From Magnolia sinica (lineage: Eukaryota > Streptophyta > Magnoliopsida > Magnoliales > Magnoliaceae): a stretch of DNA of 64,000 nt. Below, piece by piece: positions 1 through 11,462 of the stretch. Position numbers and translations under genes: made by a program. The notes under the pieces are model-generated. The model worked only from the letters and a program-made list of their open reading frames with translations. It was not told where the DNA came from and did not search any database. Numbering within the stretch: position 1 is the stretch's first letter; each line of letters begins with the position of its first letter. The stretch spans positions 18,670,032 through 18,734,031 of the forward strand of contig NC_080582.1 in NCBI RefSeq assembly GCF_029962835.1, given 5' to 3'.

Positions 1-1
1 G

Positions 2-1735
2 GTTAGGCCCGAAAAGCCTCAAAAACCAGAAAAGGACAATAATAATGGATCTAGTGAGGCCCCACAAAAATTAGAACCGGAACTTCTAGAAAAGCCAGTT
101 GCTCCATTTCCCCAACGGTTGGTCGCACCAAAACCTCTCTCTAACTCTCAGGATATCCTAGAGGTGTTGAAACAAGTGAAAGTCAACATTCCTCTGCTTG
201 ATGTCGTAAAACAAATACCTTCATATGCCAAATTTCTGAAAGACTTATGCACGACCAAACGACGGCAGAGTATTCAAAAAAAGATTTTCTTGACTGAGAA
301 AGTGAGTGTCATCCTAAAGCAAAACGTGCCACAGAAATTCAAAGATCCTGGTAGCCTAACCATATCATATGTAATCGGGGACCATTGAAATGATTATGCA
401 CTTCTTGACTTAGGAGCGAGCGTCAATCTGATTCCCTATTTAGTATACAAATAGTTAGGTTTGGGTGAATTAAAACCCACCCTAACCACACTACAACTTG
501 CTGATCGCTCTGTTCGTGTACCCAGAGGGATAATTGAGGATGTGTTGGTCCAAGTTGATAGATTTTACTACCCTGTAGATTTTATCATCCTGGACACCGA
601 ACCCATCAATAACATGAGCGCTCAGATCCCCGTCATTCTTGGTCACCCATTCCTTGCCACTTCAAACGTAATTATCAATTGCAGGAATGGTGTCATGACT
701 ATGTCTTTTGGGAATATGACATTGGAGTCAAACATCTTTTTCAATAACGGCAGAAACTTAGAGGATGATGACGATTTCCACGACATTAACATGATTGACT
801 CTTTAGTGGAAGTTACGACACTTCTGACCTTATCTTCTAACCCTCTAGAGATGTGTCTGGCCTACTCCCATGATTTTGATGATGACATGATTAGGGAGAC
901 GTGTGCCTTGCTGGATAATGCACCGGTACTTGAAGTTAACCGGTGGAGGCCACAATTTGAAGAGTTGCCCCAAATTGATGTAGTATCTCTACCATCTAAC
1001 CTCAAGCCGCCGAAGCTTGACCTAAAACCTTTGCCCTCTGATTTAAAATATGTCTATTTAGGTCAAGATGAGACATACCCGGTGGTGATCTCTGTCCACC
1101 TGGAGAAAGAACATGAGAGTATGCTCATATCTACTCTCATTGAGCATAAGAGAGCCCTTGGATGGACGATAGCGGACCTCAAGGGAATCGACCCCTCGAT
1201 TTGTACTCACCACATATATCTTGAGGATAATGCGAAGACTGCTCGGCAATCACAACGTAAACTAAATCCAAACATGAGGGAAGTGGTTAAGGCCGAGGTT
1301 CTTAAACTATTAGATGTGGGTATCATATACCCCATATCCGATAGTCAATGGGTGAGTCCAACTCAGGTGGTTCCTAAGAAGTCCGGGATCACCATCCTAG
1401 CCAATGCCAATAATAAACTCGTACCAACAAGAGTTACTACTGGTTGGAGAATGTGCATTGACTACAGGAAGCTGAATACCGTCACGAGGAAGGACCACTT
1501 TCCTTTACCCTTCATTGATCAAATCTTGGAAAGGCTAGCTGGTCATTCCTATTACTGTTTCCTTGACAGGTATTCAGGCTACAATCAGATTGAAATCGCT
1601 CCTAAGGATCAGGAAAAGACCACATTTACATGTCCCTACGGCACCTTTGCCTACAGAAGGATGCCATTTAGATTATGTAATGCCCCTGCCACCTTTCAGC
1701 GATGTATGATAAGTATCTTTTCTCACATGGCTAGA
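2..1735 (+). pseudogene. gag tail, aspartic protease and reverse transcriptase N-terminal part (broken)
   Basis: One frame (starting at base 2) runs from the window edge. It is interrupted by TGA at 386-388 and TAG at 452-454, which flank the protease motif LLDLGAS (401-421). The protease core continues with LADRSVRVPRG. A linker follows, then the RT palm and fingers: ISDSQWVSPTQVVPKKSG, WRMCIDYRKLN, FLDRYSGYNQI and CPYGTFAYRRMPF. Usual family residues FGLCNAPATFQ appear as FRLCNAPATFQ. The RT Asp of the first catalytic block sits in FLDRYSGY. The frame is lost near 1735, just before the second catalytic block. Members normally encode a single polyprotein, so these breaks mark a pseudogene. 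Confidence 0.85.
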
Positions 1736-1739
1736 GGTC

Positions 1740-2395
1740 TTTATGGACGATTTCTCTGTTTTCGGTTCATCTTTCAGCGACTGCTTAGAGAGTCTTAAAT
1801 GTGTGCTGAAAAGATGTGAAGAAAAGAACTTGGTACTTAAGTGGGAGAAGTGTCATTTCATGGTTCATAAGGGAATTGTCCTCGGGCATATCATATCGTC
1901 CAAGGGAATCGAGGTAGATAAGACAAAAATCGATCTTATCTCTAACCTACCTCCACCCAAGAATATCAGAGATGTACGATCCTTCTTAGGACACGCAGGG
2001 TTTTACAGACGATTCATTAATGACTTTAGTCTCCTCTCTCGTCCCTTATGTAATCTTCTGCAAAAGGATGCACCATACGAGTGGACTGAGCAATGCCAGG
2101 AAGCTTTCACCAAGCTTAAGGGCATGTTAACTACTGCACCTATTATGCAATCACCCGATTGGAGCCTTCCTTTTGAGCATATGTGCGACGCTTCTGATTA
2201 TGCTCTTAGAGCGGTTCTAGGCTAGAGAAAAGATAAGAGGCCCTACGTCATTCATTACGTAAGTAGAACTTTAAATTCTGCCCAAGTAAACTACTCGACT
2301 ACGAAAAAGGAGCTCCTGGCCGTAGTGTTCGCTTTGGATAAATTTAGGTCCTACCTTATTGGATCCAAAATCATTATCTATACAGATCTGCGGCA
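1740..2395 (+). pseudogene. RT palm/thumb and RNase H N-terminal part (frame-shifted from previous segment)
   Basis: After a frameshift near 1735-1740 the reading continues in another frame with FMDDFSVFGSS, the RT active-site double Asp. Thumb and connection follow (LGHIISSKGIEVD, VRSFLGHAGFYRRFI). RNase H begins around 2180 with CDASDYALRAVLG, then an in-frame TAG at 2223-2225 interrupts it. Translation past the stop still reads HYVSRTLNSAQVNYST and [17 protein letters not shown], the typical gypsy RNase H core. A second frameshift lies near 2388-2395 within the TD-x-AALKYL block. The catalytic Asp positions look preserved although the frame is not. Confidence 0.85.
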
Positions 2396-3291
2396 CTTAA
2401 GTATCTTCTTTCTAAGAATGATTCTAAGCCCCGTTTGATACGATGGATCCTTCTACTCCAAGAATTTGATTTGAAAATTAAAGATAAAAATGGAGTAGAG
2501 AACGTAGTGACTGATCATCTGTCTCGCCTTAATACCTCTGATTCCCCTGAGGCGACCCATATCAATGACATGTTCCCTGATGAACAACTGTTCAGAGTCT
2601 CCCATTCGCCTTGGTTCGCTGATATTGCCAATTATATTGCCACAGGTTCCATACCAACGCATTGGACTGCACAAGATAAGAAGAAATTATTTACCAAGGT
2701 GTGCAACTTTTTCTGGGATGATCCATATTTATTCAAATATTGCCTACACCAAATTCCAAGGAGATTTGTGCCAGATGACGAGTATTAGAGTGTCATCTCC
2801 TTCTGTCATTCACAGGCCTGTGGTGGTCACTTTTCTGCTAAAAAGACCACGGCCAAGATTTTACAGTGTGGCTTTTATTGGCCCACTATGTTCAGAGACA
2901 CTCATGAGTTTTGCAAGGCTTGTGAGTGTTGTCAAAAATTGGGAGCATTGTCCCGTTGAAATATGATGCCTTTGAATCCCATCCTTATTATAGAAGCATT
3001 TGACTGATGGGGCATCGATTTCATAGGACCATTCCCCAAATCATTTGGAAATTTATATATTTTGCTCGCCATAGATTATGTCACTAAATGGGTCGAAGCA
3101 ATCCCGTGCCGAAATAATGACCATCGCATGGTCATTAAATTCTTAAAAGAGAACATTCTTTCGTGGTTCGGGACGCCTCGAGCCATCATCAGTGATGGGG
3201 GCTCACACTTTTGTAATAGACCATTCGAGAGCTTAATGAAGAAATATGGTATCTCTTATAAGGTGAGCACCCCATACCATCCAAGACAAGT
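2388..3291 (+). pseudogene. RNase H end, integrase zinc finger and catalytic core, N-terminal half (broken)
   Basis: The segment starts with the end of RNase H ([25 protein letters not shown]), then a tether. An HHCC integrase zinc finger can be traced across the TAG at 2786-2788: His in CHSQACGGH and Cys in CKACECCQ. Further in-frame stops are TGA at 2957-2959 and TGA at 3005-3007. The integrase core holds its first catalytic Asp in WGIDFIGP (codon 3017-3019) and its second in ISDGGSHF (codon 3194-3196). A frameshift near 3285-3291, in the conserved PYHP..NGQAE block, moves the rest to another frame. Confidence 0.85.
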
Positions 3292-3903
3292 GGACAAGCT
3301 GAGATTTTCAATAGGGAGATCAAACATATCCTAGAGAAAACGGTTAACCCTGATTGTAAGGATTGGTCAATCCGATTGACCGATGCCTTATGGGCATACC
3401 GTACCGCTTTTAAAACCCCTATTGGAATGTCTCCCTTTAGACTTGTCTATGGGAAAGCTTGTCACTTGCCTGTGGAGTTGGAACATAGAGCGTACTGGGC
3501 GATCAAAAATTTGAATTTCAATCTGGACAACGCTGGCTCGCTACGTAAACTTCAATTAAATGAACTTGAAGAAATCCGGAACGATGCGTATGAGAACTCG
3601 AGAATTTACAAGGATAGGATGAAGGCGTTTCATGATCAACATATTCTACGAAAATCATTCACGCCATGTCAGAAAGTCATTTTGTCTGACTCTTGACTTC
3701 ATCTCTTTCCAGGTAAGTTTCGATCTCATTGGACCGGCCCTTACATTGTTGTTACTGCTTATCCGCATGGGGCCGTTGAGATAAGAGATCTCGACAATGG
3801 CAAGGAGTTTAAAGTAAATGGACATCGATTAAAACCATTTGTCGAGAAATTTGATTCAGAGGACATGTCCATACCTCTGACTGCTCCTATTTACCAGGAT
3901 TGA
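3292..3903 (+). pseudogene. integrase C-terminal half and pol end
   Basis: The frame starts with [16 protein letters not shown]. The third catalytic residue (Glu) is the codon 3301-3303, so the D-D-E triad can be located across the frameshift. It continues with [35 protein letters not shown] and [15 protein letters not shown], strongly reminiscent of Athila/Tat integrases. After TGA 3694-3696 the same frame still reads [15 protein letters not shown] and VNGHRLKPF, the usual C-terminal integrase region, and ends at TGA 3901-3903. No chromodomain follows. Confidence 0.85.
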
Positions 3904-5308
3904 TCTCCTAATCTGATGGAGATATAGGTAGGTTTATCGCTTTCATAGGACTAGGGTAGTTTGCTTTATTTGTCTGGCTGAAGACGGTAAACTTAGCGCT
4001 CCTGGGAGGCAACCCAGCCTTTCATTTTATTTTATTTTATTTTAGTTACTTAGTTTAAATATTTGTGGGTAACATTACTGCAAACCCTCACGAGACTACA
4101 ACTCGTCCACTAGGGGCAACCTAGGAGTTTAAAGGCTTGTTACATACGCTAAATGCAATCGAGAGCACCTGCGAAAGTGGTATAGGTAGAATTTTATTCT
4201 TATTGGTTTTTCTCTTGTGTTGACCCGCTCTTATGTAGAAATCTTTGGAAAGTATTTCTCTTAATTCATTATCCAGGTACTATCTTCCCATCACTTTACT
4301 TTTGTTGTTCCATGTGCATTGCATGCTCATTTCTTTTACATTGAGGACATTGTAGATTTTTAGTTGGGGGTGGGAGATTAGGCTACCTAATCAGTGTTTT
4401 CTTGGTCTTGAGCAGAAATTGTGAAAATTTTTAAATTTTTCTGGAATTTCGTATGAATTCGAAGTGATTTTGATGGCCATCTTGGATTTAGAATTACAAG
4501 ATAAGTGATGTTGGTAATTTATGACTTTTGGATTCAGTATCTTTTAGATTTCACAGTTAAGTTTGGATCGTTAATCCATGATTAGAGGTTTTAAACATTG
4601 ATTGAGTCATGATTTCACAAGACACATCTTGCTTTCACATAAAGGTTTCAGGTTGATATGGAAGGGTTAATTTGGTAATCACTGAGCATGTAAGGAACCA
4701 GCCTGAAAAATTTGCCCGTCATGATCAATTGAAGAAAAAGAAAATACCTATAAAAAAAAACCAAATACCTTTGTAAAGGGTTGTGCAAATAATCTTCACC
4801 ATAGGTTTGCTCCCTATAGGTGTAGATTTAATTTCCTATAGATGATATGCGAAAAGGGTTGGATGTACAGTCTTCACCATAGGTTTGCTCCCTGTAGGTG
4901 AGGATTTGATTCCCCTTCTTGGCATTACTTTTACTGAAAAAATTAAAAGCTGAAGGAATAAAAGGACGATCTATGGGGCAAATTTTGGTTATCATGAATT
5001 CTCTTGTTGGCTACCAATGATATCCTGAAATTGAGAAGTGAGTTTCATGTTGATAAGCCGAGATTATACTATACACTCATGAAACTAAATGTTTAGAATT
5101 ATTCTAATTGATGGATTAATACTTTGAACTTGATTATGACGTTTACCATGTGCTTGAATCTAGGAGAAAGTTATGCCTAACATTCATGAACCTTAGAATT
5201 CTAGAATTTGAATAGTTTTTCAAAAATCACTCTAGAAACTCTCCTATGATTCTCAACTTAATTTTCGCGTATTTTGCTCGGGACTAGCAAAATGCTAGTT
5301 AGGGGTTG
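3904..5308 (+). other. 3' non-coding region of the gypsy element, polypurine tracts, no env ORF
   Basis: No ORF worth calling is present. It contains the conserved block GCTCCTGGGAGGCAACCC (about 4001-4018), an internal purine tract GTTGGGGGTGGGAGA (about 4363-4377) and two similar copies about 86 bp apart of CTTCACCATAGGTTTGCTCC (about 4794 and 4880). It ends with GCTCGGGACTAGCAAAATGC followed by the purine-rich TTAGGGGTTG just before the LTR at 5309. The same arrangement, inverted, is seen at 31525-31565. Confidence 0.7.
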
Positions 5309-6242
5309 TGTTGAGAGTCAAATATTGCATATTAGATCCCAGTTATCGCTTGGATTTACGAACATAATACCGTTTAATGGCCTGCTTTAATCATGTTTGT
5401 GATGCAGTGTATTTACGAGCATGGACTGAAAAGGAGGCTTAAAGCATGGATTTAACGCTCTGATGACACTAAAGGCAAGGGACGGACTCCAGGGGACCAA
5501 GATCGACGGAATTACACGCCAGGGATCCGCGAAAATCGAGAAACTGAAGCTCAAGCGGCCTGAAAGTCAGCCAGAATGCAAGATCACTGGGTTTCCATCA
5601 TCTGTTCGGCTCGAAACTTTATACATGGCTCGAGGACCAAAAACTAACCGTACACGTCAAATTTCAGCCATTGGATCCCTCTGGAAGTGGCCCAACGGAC
5701 AGATCAGCCCATAAATCAGTGATTTGGGGCCCGCCTGGTATCTGAAAATGCTTCAATTTTGTTCTCAACGCCTTAAATGGAGTGACACAGCAAATGGATG
5801 GAGCAAATGTCTCACGAACATCACAGTGGACCCTACATGTACAGTGCATGTACATAGTGTACACGCACTGGCCGTGCACTGGACGGTCAGCCTGGTCAAA
5901 GACGGGCTGACCCGTTTCCTTCTTCCGCAGCAATAGCGGACGGACGCTGTCCGTCCTTTTTTCAGTAGTAGGGCCCACTACTCATTCGAATCCATGATCT
6001 GGACCGTTCATTTGTCCCGTGGGGCAACCAAAACCCACGCCTAGGTGTCCTTCTATTCCCATGCGTGCACACACGTGTAAATAGCGATCAAACGCAGGAT
6101 GGATGGTGAAAGAAAAGATTTAATGCGCCGAACCAAAAGACATACAGAAATATCCTTTTTCAGTTAGTTTTTCAAGAGGAACGCAATGAACGGATTGGAT
6201 TTTCCTTCTGAGGTCAATCTGGGACCCACCAGCCATCACAGC
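5309..6242 (+). repeat. 3' LTR of the gypsy element, first part (U3)
   Basis: Starts TGTTGAGAGTCAAATATTGC directly after the polypurine tract. It is the U3 portion up to the CACTA insertion point. It contains a perfect hairpin GGACGGAC-GCT-GTCCGTCC (5938-5956) and tandem TGTACA motifs near 5836-5860. The ORFs in it look like chance. The LTR resumes at 23889, with one AGC shared as target duplication. Confidence 0.75.
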
Positions 6243-6260
6243 CACTTCGTGAAAAATGAA
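6243..6260 (+). repeat. CACTA left terminal inverted repeat
   Basis: CACTTCGTGAAAAATGAA pairs with the right end at 23871-23888 (inverted CACTACGCCAAAACTGTG) with a few substitutions. It is flanked on the left by the AGC target duplication. The T for A change in the fifth base is unusual for a functional end. Confidence 0.7.
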
Positions 6261-6265
6261 AAAAA

Positions 6266-6775
6266 TGATGGATTTAGAGACGGTTCTGGACCGTCTCTAA
6301 AATTGCTTAGTTTAAAGACGCTTTAGAGACGGCCGTAAACCGTCTCTAAATTTTTGGATGGCGCTTGACCGTCCTTATTATTGTCTTAAAAATTTGAATG
6401 TTGACAAATCATTTAAGACGGTCAAAAACCGTCGTTAACTGCAGATAAAAGACGGCCATTGACTGTCGGGAATAAGAGACGGTCTCTGACCGTCTTATAT
6501 GGTAGAATTTGAGACGGTCAAAGACCGTCCCTATTAGTTATTGGTAATTTAAGACTGTCAAGGACCGTCTCAATTAGAAACGGTCGTTGGCCGTCTTTTC
6601 CTGTAAGTTGGGACTGTCAAAGAGAGCCTGTATTAGGGACGGTCCTTAGCAGCCTTTATTTGAGACTGTCTATGACCGTCTCTATTAGAGACGGTCCTTA
6701 ACCGTCTTATTATGGTTATTTGAGACACTCAAGGACCGTCTGCATTAGAGACGGTCCTAAACCGTCTCTAATGCT
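6266..6775. repeat. CACTA left subterminal repeat array (GACGGTC/GACCGTC)
   Basis: More than a dozen copies of the 7-mer GACGGTC and its complement GACCGTC are arranged as short inverted pairs separated by about 5-40 bases, often extended to TAGAGACGGTC...GACCGTCTCTA. Such clustered motifs are the usual transposase-binding sites of CACTA elements. The right array prefers AAGGACGGTC, so the two ends have diverged in flanking bases while keeping the core. Confidence 0.8.
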
Positions 6776-6979
6776 CAAGTCAAACATTAAGAATAAAAGA
6801 AATTATGAATTTCGAAAAAAAAAAAGGTTAAAAAACTTAGAAAAATGACTAACAATGTTTAAGAAAAAAATTTAGATTTTGAAAAAAAATGTAATTTTAT
6901 AAAAATCTAGATTTTGAAATAAAAATTAAGAACTGTTAATAATGTTGATAATTTTGAAAAAAAAAATCAATAAGAAAAT

Positions 6980-7652
6980 GATATTTTGAAAAAGAAAATT
7001 TAAAAAATTAAACAAAATTGTAAAAAAATTGTCAAATTGCAAAAAAATATATATTTTAAAAAATAAAATTAGATTTTGTATTTTGAATAGAAAAATTAAA
7101 AAGTTGTATAACAAAAGTGATATTTAAAAAAAGATATTTTGAAGAAGAAAATTTAAAAAATTAAACAAAATTGTAAAAAAATTGTCAAATTGCAAAAAAT
7201 ATATATTTTAAAAAATAAAACTAGATTTTGTATTTTGAAAAGAAAATTTTAAAAGTTGTATAACAAAAGTGACATTTAGAAAATGATATTTTGAAAAAGA
7301 AAATTTAAAAAATTAAACAAAATTGTGAAAAAATTGACAAATTGTAAAAAAATATATATTTTAAAAAAGAAAACTAGATTTTGTATTTTGAAAAGAAAAA
7401 TTAAAAAGTTATATAACAAAAATGATATTTAAAAAATGATATTTTGAAAAAGAAAATTTAAAAAATTAAACAAAATTGTGAAAAAATTTACAAATTGTAA
7501 AAAAAATATATATTTTGAAAAAGAAAAGTAGATTTTGTATTTTGACAAGAAAAATTAAAAAGTTATATAACAAAAGTGATATTTAAAAAATGATATTTTG
7601 AAAAAGAAAATTTAAAAAATTAAACAAAATTGTGAAAAAATTGACAAATTGT

Positions 7653-7703
<51 letters not shown>

Positions 7704-8060
7704 AGAAAACTAGATTTTGTATTTTGAAAAGAAAAATTAAAAAGTTATATAACAAGATTTCAATAAAAAAAATGATATTTTGAAAAAGAAAATTTAAAAA
7801 ATGAAATGAAATTGTGAAAAAATTGACAAATTGTAAAAAAATATATTTTTTTTTTAAAAAGAAAACTAAATTTTGTATTTTGACAACAAAAATTAAAAAG
7901 TTATATAACAAAAGTGAGATTAAAAAATGATATTTTGAAGAAAAAAAAAAGAAATTAAACAAAATTGTGAAAAAATTGAAAAAATGTAAAAAAATATATA
8001 TTTTTTAAAAAGAAAACTAGATTTTGTATTTTGACAAGAAAAATCGAAAAAAAAAAGAAG
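6980..8060. repeat. AT-rich tandem array, unit about 153 bp, seven copies
   Basis: The anchor GATATTTTGAA recurs at 6980, 7133, 7285, 7438, 7592, 7774 and 7929, a period of 152-155 bp except one 182-bp step caused by a (TA)n expansion at about 7655-7697. Units are almost pure A/T with long A runs, so the minus-strand reading frames here (poly F/L/I) are artefacts. Confidence 0.85.
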
Positions 8061-9239
8061 GGATCTATACCAAATTGAATGGATGTGGCCTACAATACAC
8101 AAGGTGGGATTAAAAACATGTAAACGTGAAAGGAAAAAAGAAAAAGAAAAAGAAGAAGAAGAGTGTTAACTCGATGTAAAAAAAAAATATACATGTTTAA
8201 GAAAGAGGAGTGCAAATCAAAGTTCCTCAATACTTTGGTAAAAAAGAAAATGGTCTAAATTCAACGGTAATATCAGATGGTTGAGATTATCTAATCATTA
8301 TGATATTAAAATAAGTGTTCTACCCAACAGAATAGATGTGCCCTTCAACCCAAGTGCAGACCAAAGAAGATTGAAGCATATAGATGTTTAAAAAGAATAG
8401 TACAAGTCAATGTTTCTCAGGATAGTAAAAAAGAAAATGGTCTAAATTAATCCAACGGCAATTTCAGACAGTTAAGATCATCCAATCAGTGTGACCTTTG
8501 GAGAGGGTACAGGTATGCCAGGTGTTGCCAACATTAAGAATTGGTACCAAATGCATACATTAGTATAAGCCATTCTCATGTTATCATTTTTCGGCTATTA
8601 ACTCGTCTCCAAAGGAATGAGATGTAAACTTGCATAGCTTAGATATAGTTTAAGCTGCTTGTTAATTAAAAAGGAACTGGAATATAGTTAATTAAGCCAA
8701 ATGGAATCTCAAAAAAAGAAAAAAAAAAGACAACCAACATCCATCCAATCGTACCAAGTCCACCAATCAGGTGGTAGAGATTGTTCCATGAAAGGCATTC
8801 CCAGCTCTCCACCCATCCACAGTCGGCCCCACATATTAGCTCCAATGACTCCAAAATAGTAAAACACAACACATAAGTCTCACTAGAAACCCTAGAACTT
8901 GCAGAAACACAAGACATTGACACAGACAGAATTTTTTCCAAATGGAATCAAATTAATATCAGAGGTTAGTTTCCAAACACCACTAGTAGAATCGAACAAT
9001 CTTTAACATGAAAACAAAATCAAACCCTACAACCCCTGGAATTCAACATACAGCCTCATCAAAACAGCAAAATCCAAAGGTGAAAAAATCATTATAAGAG
9101 CGATTTCATGACCCACCTGAGATTATTGAGTTCTTATGATTCGAAATCACATCCTAAATATATGATGGAAAAATATATGGACGATGTCGATATACATAAA
9201 ATATATCAAGGTGGGCCATACACGGTTAGAGTAACACCC
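8061..9239. other. CACTA internal region, no gene recognised; 100-bp direct duplication
   Basis: Two diverged direct copies, about 8195-8300 and 8385-8500, share AAAAAAGAAAATGGTCTAAA and a following CAACGG/CAGA-x-GGTT block. A 91-codon minus-strand frame (8666-8941) contains a CTAGGGTTTC-type leader sequence typical of plant 5' UTRs but matches no protein I know. No other gene is supported. Confidence 0.5.
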
Positions 9240-10250
9240 ATGAAGGAGTTATCTAAATAGTGAAATGGTACTATAAGGTCACCTCTTGGGAACTTCCCAT
9301 GAGGTTAATCTGTGCGCGCCCCACCATGATGTATGTAGAACATCAACACCATGCATTTGATGTGTCCCATTTAAGTCCAAAAATCAGTCGTATACAAAAC
9401 TCAGGTGAACCATAGCATCTAAAACTATGTGAAGACATCCCTAAAACATATAAAAGCATTCAATTGGTGGGGCCCACATGAGTTTTGGATGTGTGTGAAA
9501 CTTGGGCCGACTCCTCATCCAAGTGGGACACACGTATATAATGAATGAGCTGGATCTATGAACCACATCTAGGTGGGCCCAATAAATGATTATGAATGTT
9601 TTAATGGGGGGGTAACCCTCTCAACTATAGTATGTGGTGTGGCCCACCCAAGTCATGGATTGACTTTATTTTTAAGGTCGTGGCCACCATGGAATGGTGC
9701 ATCTGACTGACGGGGCAAATCCAAAGTTCAAGTGGACCCACCATAGAAAAGAGTGGGATAGTGACACCCACTATTGAAACCTTCTTAGGGCCCGCCGCGA
9801 TGTTTATTTGAGATCCAACCTGTTTATAAGTTAATACAGACATGGATGCAGTTGAAAATTGGTCTAACCCCTCATCCAAGTGGGACACACATAATGAGTG
9901 GGTTGGATATGTGAATCACATTTAGGCAGGCCCAATATATGATTATGAATGTTCTAAGGAAACCCCTCCATTATATTATGTGGTGTGGCCCACATTTAGG
10001 CTGATGTTTGTGTTTTCCCTTCATTCATATTTTTTTTGATATTATGAACATGTTGGATGACAAATAAACATTACTGTGGGCCCAAGGAAGGTATCAATGG
10101 TGGAAATCATTATTCCACACTGTTTTGTGTGGCATGGTCCACTTGAATTTTGGATTTATCGAAAATTTGGGATCAACACACACCGTTCATCTATTTTTCG
10201 AGATCATTTTATAAAATTATCTAAAAAATGAATCATATCCAAAGATTAAA
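9240..10250 (-). mobile_element. MITE remnants of the GGGAACTTCCC family (two inverted partial copies)
   Basis: The palindrome GGGAACTTCCC near 9288 and the following sequence to about 9715 are the reverse complement of the elements at 44784-45333 and 46392-46915: shared CATCCAAGTGGGACACAC, GATTATGAATGTTTTAATGG and CCATGGAATGGTGCATCTGA. A second, shorter copy occupies about 9780-10010. Both lack one end. Confidence 0.7.
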
Positions 10251-10267
10251 TGGACCACACCACAAAT

Positions 10268-11095
10268 AAGGGGAACGAATTGGCTCCTCCCCTACACCAT
10301 CCAATGGCTTGTGGTTGGTGCTGTGTGGGCCCAACCATGTTGTATTTTTACAAATACATGGATGAAGGGAAAAACTAAAATATCAACTTGATCCAAAACT
10401 TTAGTGGCCTCCCAAAAATTTTCAATGGTAGACGTTTAGTTTATATTATTTCCTATGATGTGGTCCACTTCAGATTTTTATAGGCTTCAATTTTGAGCTT
10501 ATGTAATAAAATTATATGTTAAAATGGATGGATGGAGTGGATAAAATGAAAAAATCATGGTGGGCCCTAAAGGATTTACTTAGTATGCTTGCGAACGGAT
10601 TGGCTACTCCCCCAGACACTAGCCGATGGCTGGTGGTGGGTGCTTTGTGGCCCCACTATGATGTATGTGTTTCATCCATGCCGTCCATATAATTTTACAG
10701 ATAATTTTACAATATGAGACCAAAAATGAGATATATCCAAATCTCAAGTGGACCACATTATAGGAAACAGTGTTGAATGAGCGTCGACCATTAAAAACAT
10801 TTTGGCAGCCATAAAAGTTTTGGATCAAGCTGATTTTTGTTTTTCCCCTTCATCTGGTCTTGTATGACCAAATCAACAGATTGGATGTCAAACAAATAGT
10901 ACAGTGAGCCTTAGGAGGATTTTAATGGTGGATATCCAATCACTATTGTTCTCATGTGGTGTGGACCACCTGATATTCATATTCCTCTAATTTTTGGCAT
11001 AAAGCTTTAAAATGATCTTTAAAAATGGATGAACGGAATGGATGAAACACATACATCATGGTAGGGCCCACATAGCACCGACCAGCAGCTAGCCC
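10268..11095. mobile_element. Two adjacent MITEs of the GGGCCCAC...GATGTATG family
   Basis: The first copy lies at about 10268-10590 and the second at about 10600-11095. In the second, GCCCCACTATGATGTATG near the left end is mirrored by CATACATCATGGTAGGGC near the right end, and GCTGGTGGTGGGTGCT by AGCACCGACCAGCAGC. These are long imperfect terminal inverted repeats. Internal landmarks GTGGTCCAC and ATGGATGGA/CGTCCAT recur in all family members in this window. No TSD could be fixed. Confidence 0.65.
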
Positions 11096-11119
11096 AAAAT
11101 TGGGCGCGCGCTCAAAATA

Positions 11120-11154
11120 GAGCCGTGCGCGCCCATATTTCACTCGGCACCCTC

Positions 11155-11195
<41 letters not shown>

Positions 11196-11462
11196 CTGCT
11201 GTCCCTCGCCACCCTCCCTCGCCGCCCTCTCTCACTCTCGCGCATCCTCTCTATCTCTCTCTCGGTCCTCTCTTCACCGCGTCGTCTCTCTGTTTCTCTG
11301 TCTCTCTCGGTGCTCTCTCTCTCACGCATCCACACGAGGTATCTCTCTCTCTCTCTCTCACTCACTCTCTGTCTCTCTCAATCTCTCTCAATCTCAATAC
11401 CGATTGAAACGATTTGGGGATTTGGGGATTTAGGGATTTGGGGATTTAGGGATTTAGGGATT
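11120..11462. repeat. CT-rich low-complexity tract followed by GATTTGGGGATTTAGG repeats
   Basis: A pyrimidine tract with (CT)n at 11158-11192 and further CTCTCT runs to about 11400 precedes short tandem GATTTGGG/GATTTAGG units at 11410-11462. CT-rich tracts are common in plant 5' leaders, so this may be a captured gene leader. The frames on both strands here (poly S/L and poly R/E) are low-complexity artefacts. Confidence 0.7.

Noticed and set aside
3904..5308. An env-like gene expected in some Athila elements
   Set aside because: No open frame or membrane or signal segments are present; only non-coding tail and purine tracts.
6926..8102. Minus-strand Phe/Leu/Ile frames that look like membrane proteins
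   Set aside because: They are the AT-rich 153-bp tandem array; hydrophobicity follows from T-rich codons.
10952..11433. Open frames on both strands (poly Arg/Glu and poly Ser/Leu)
   Set aside because: They arise from the CT/GA microsatellite and show no domain.
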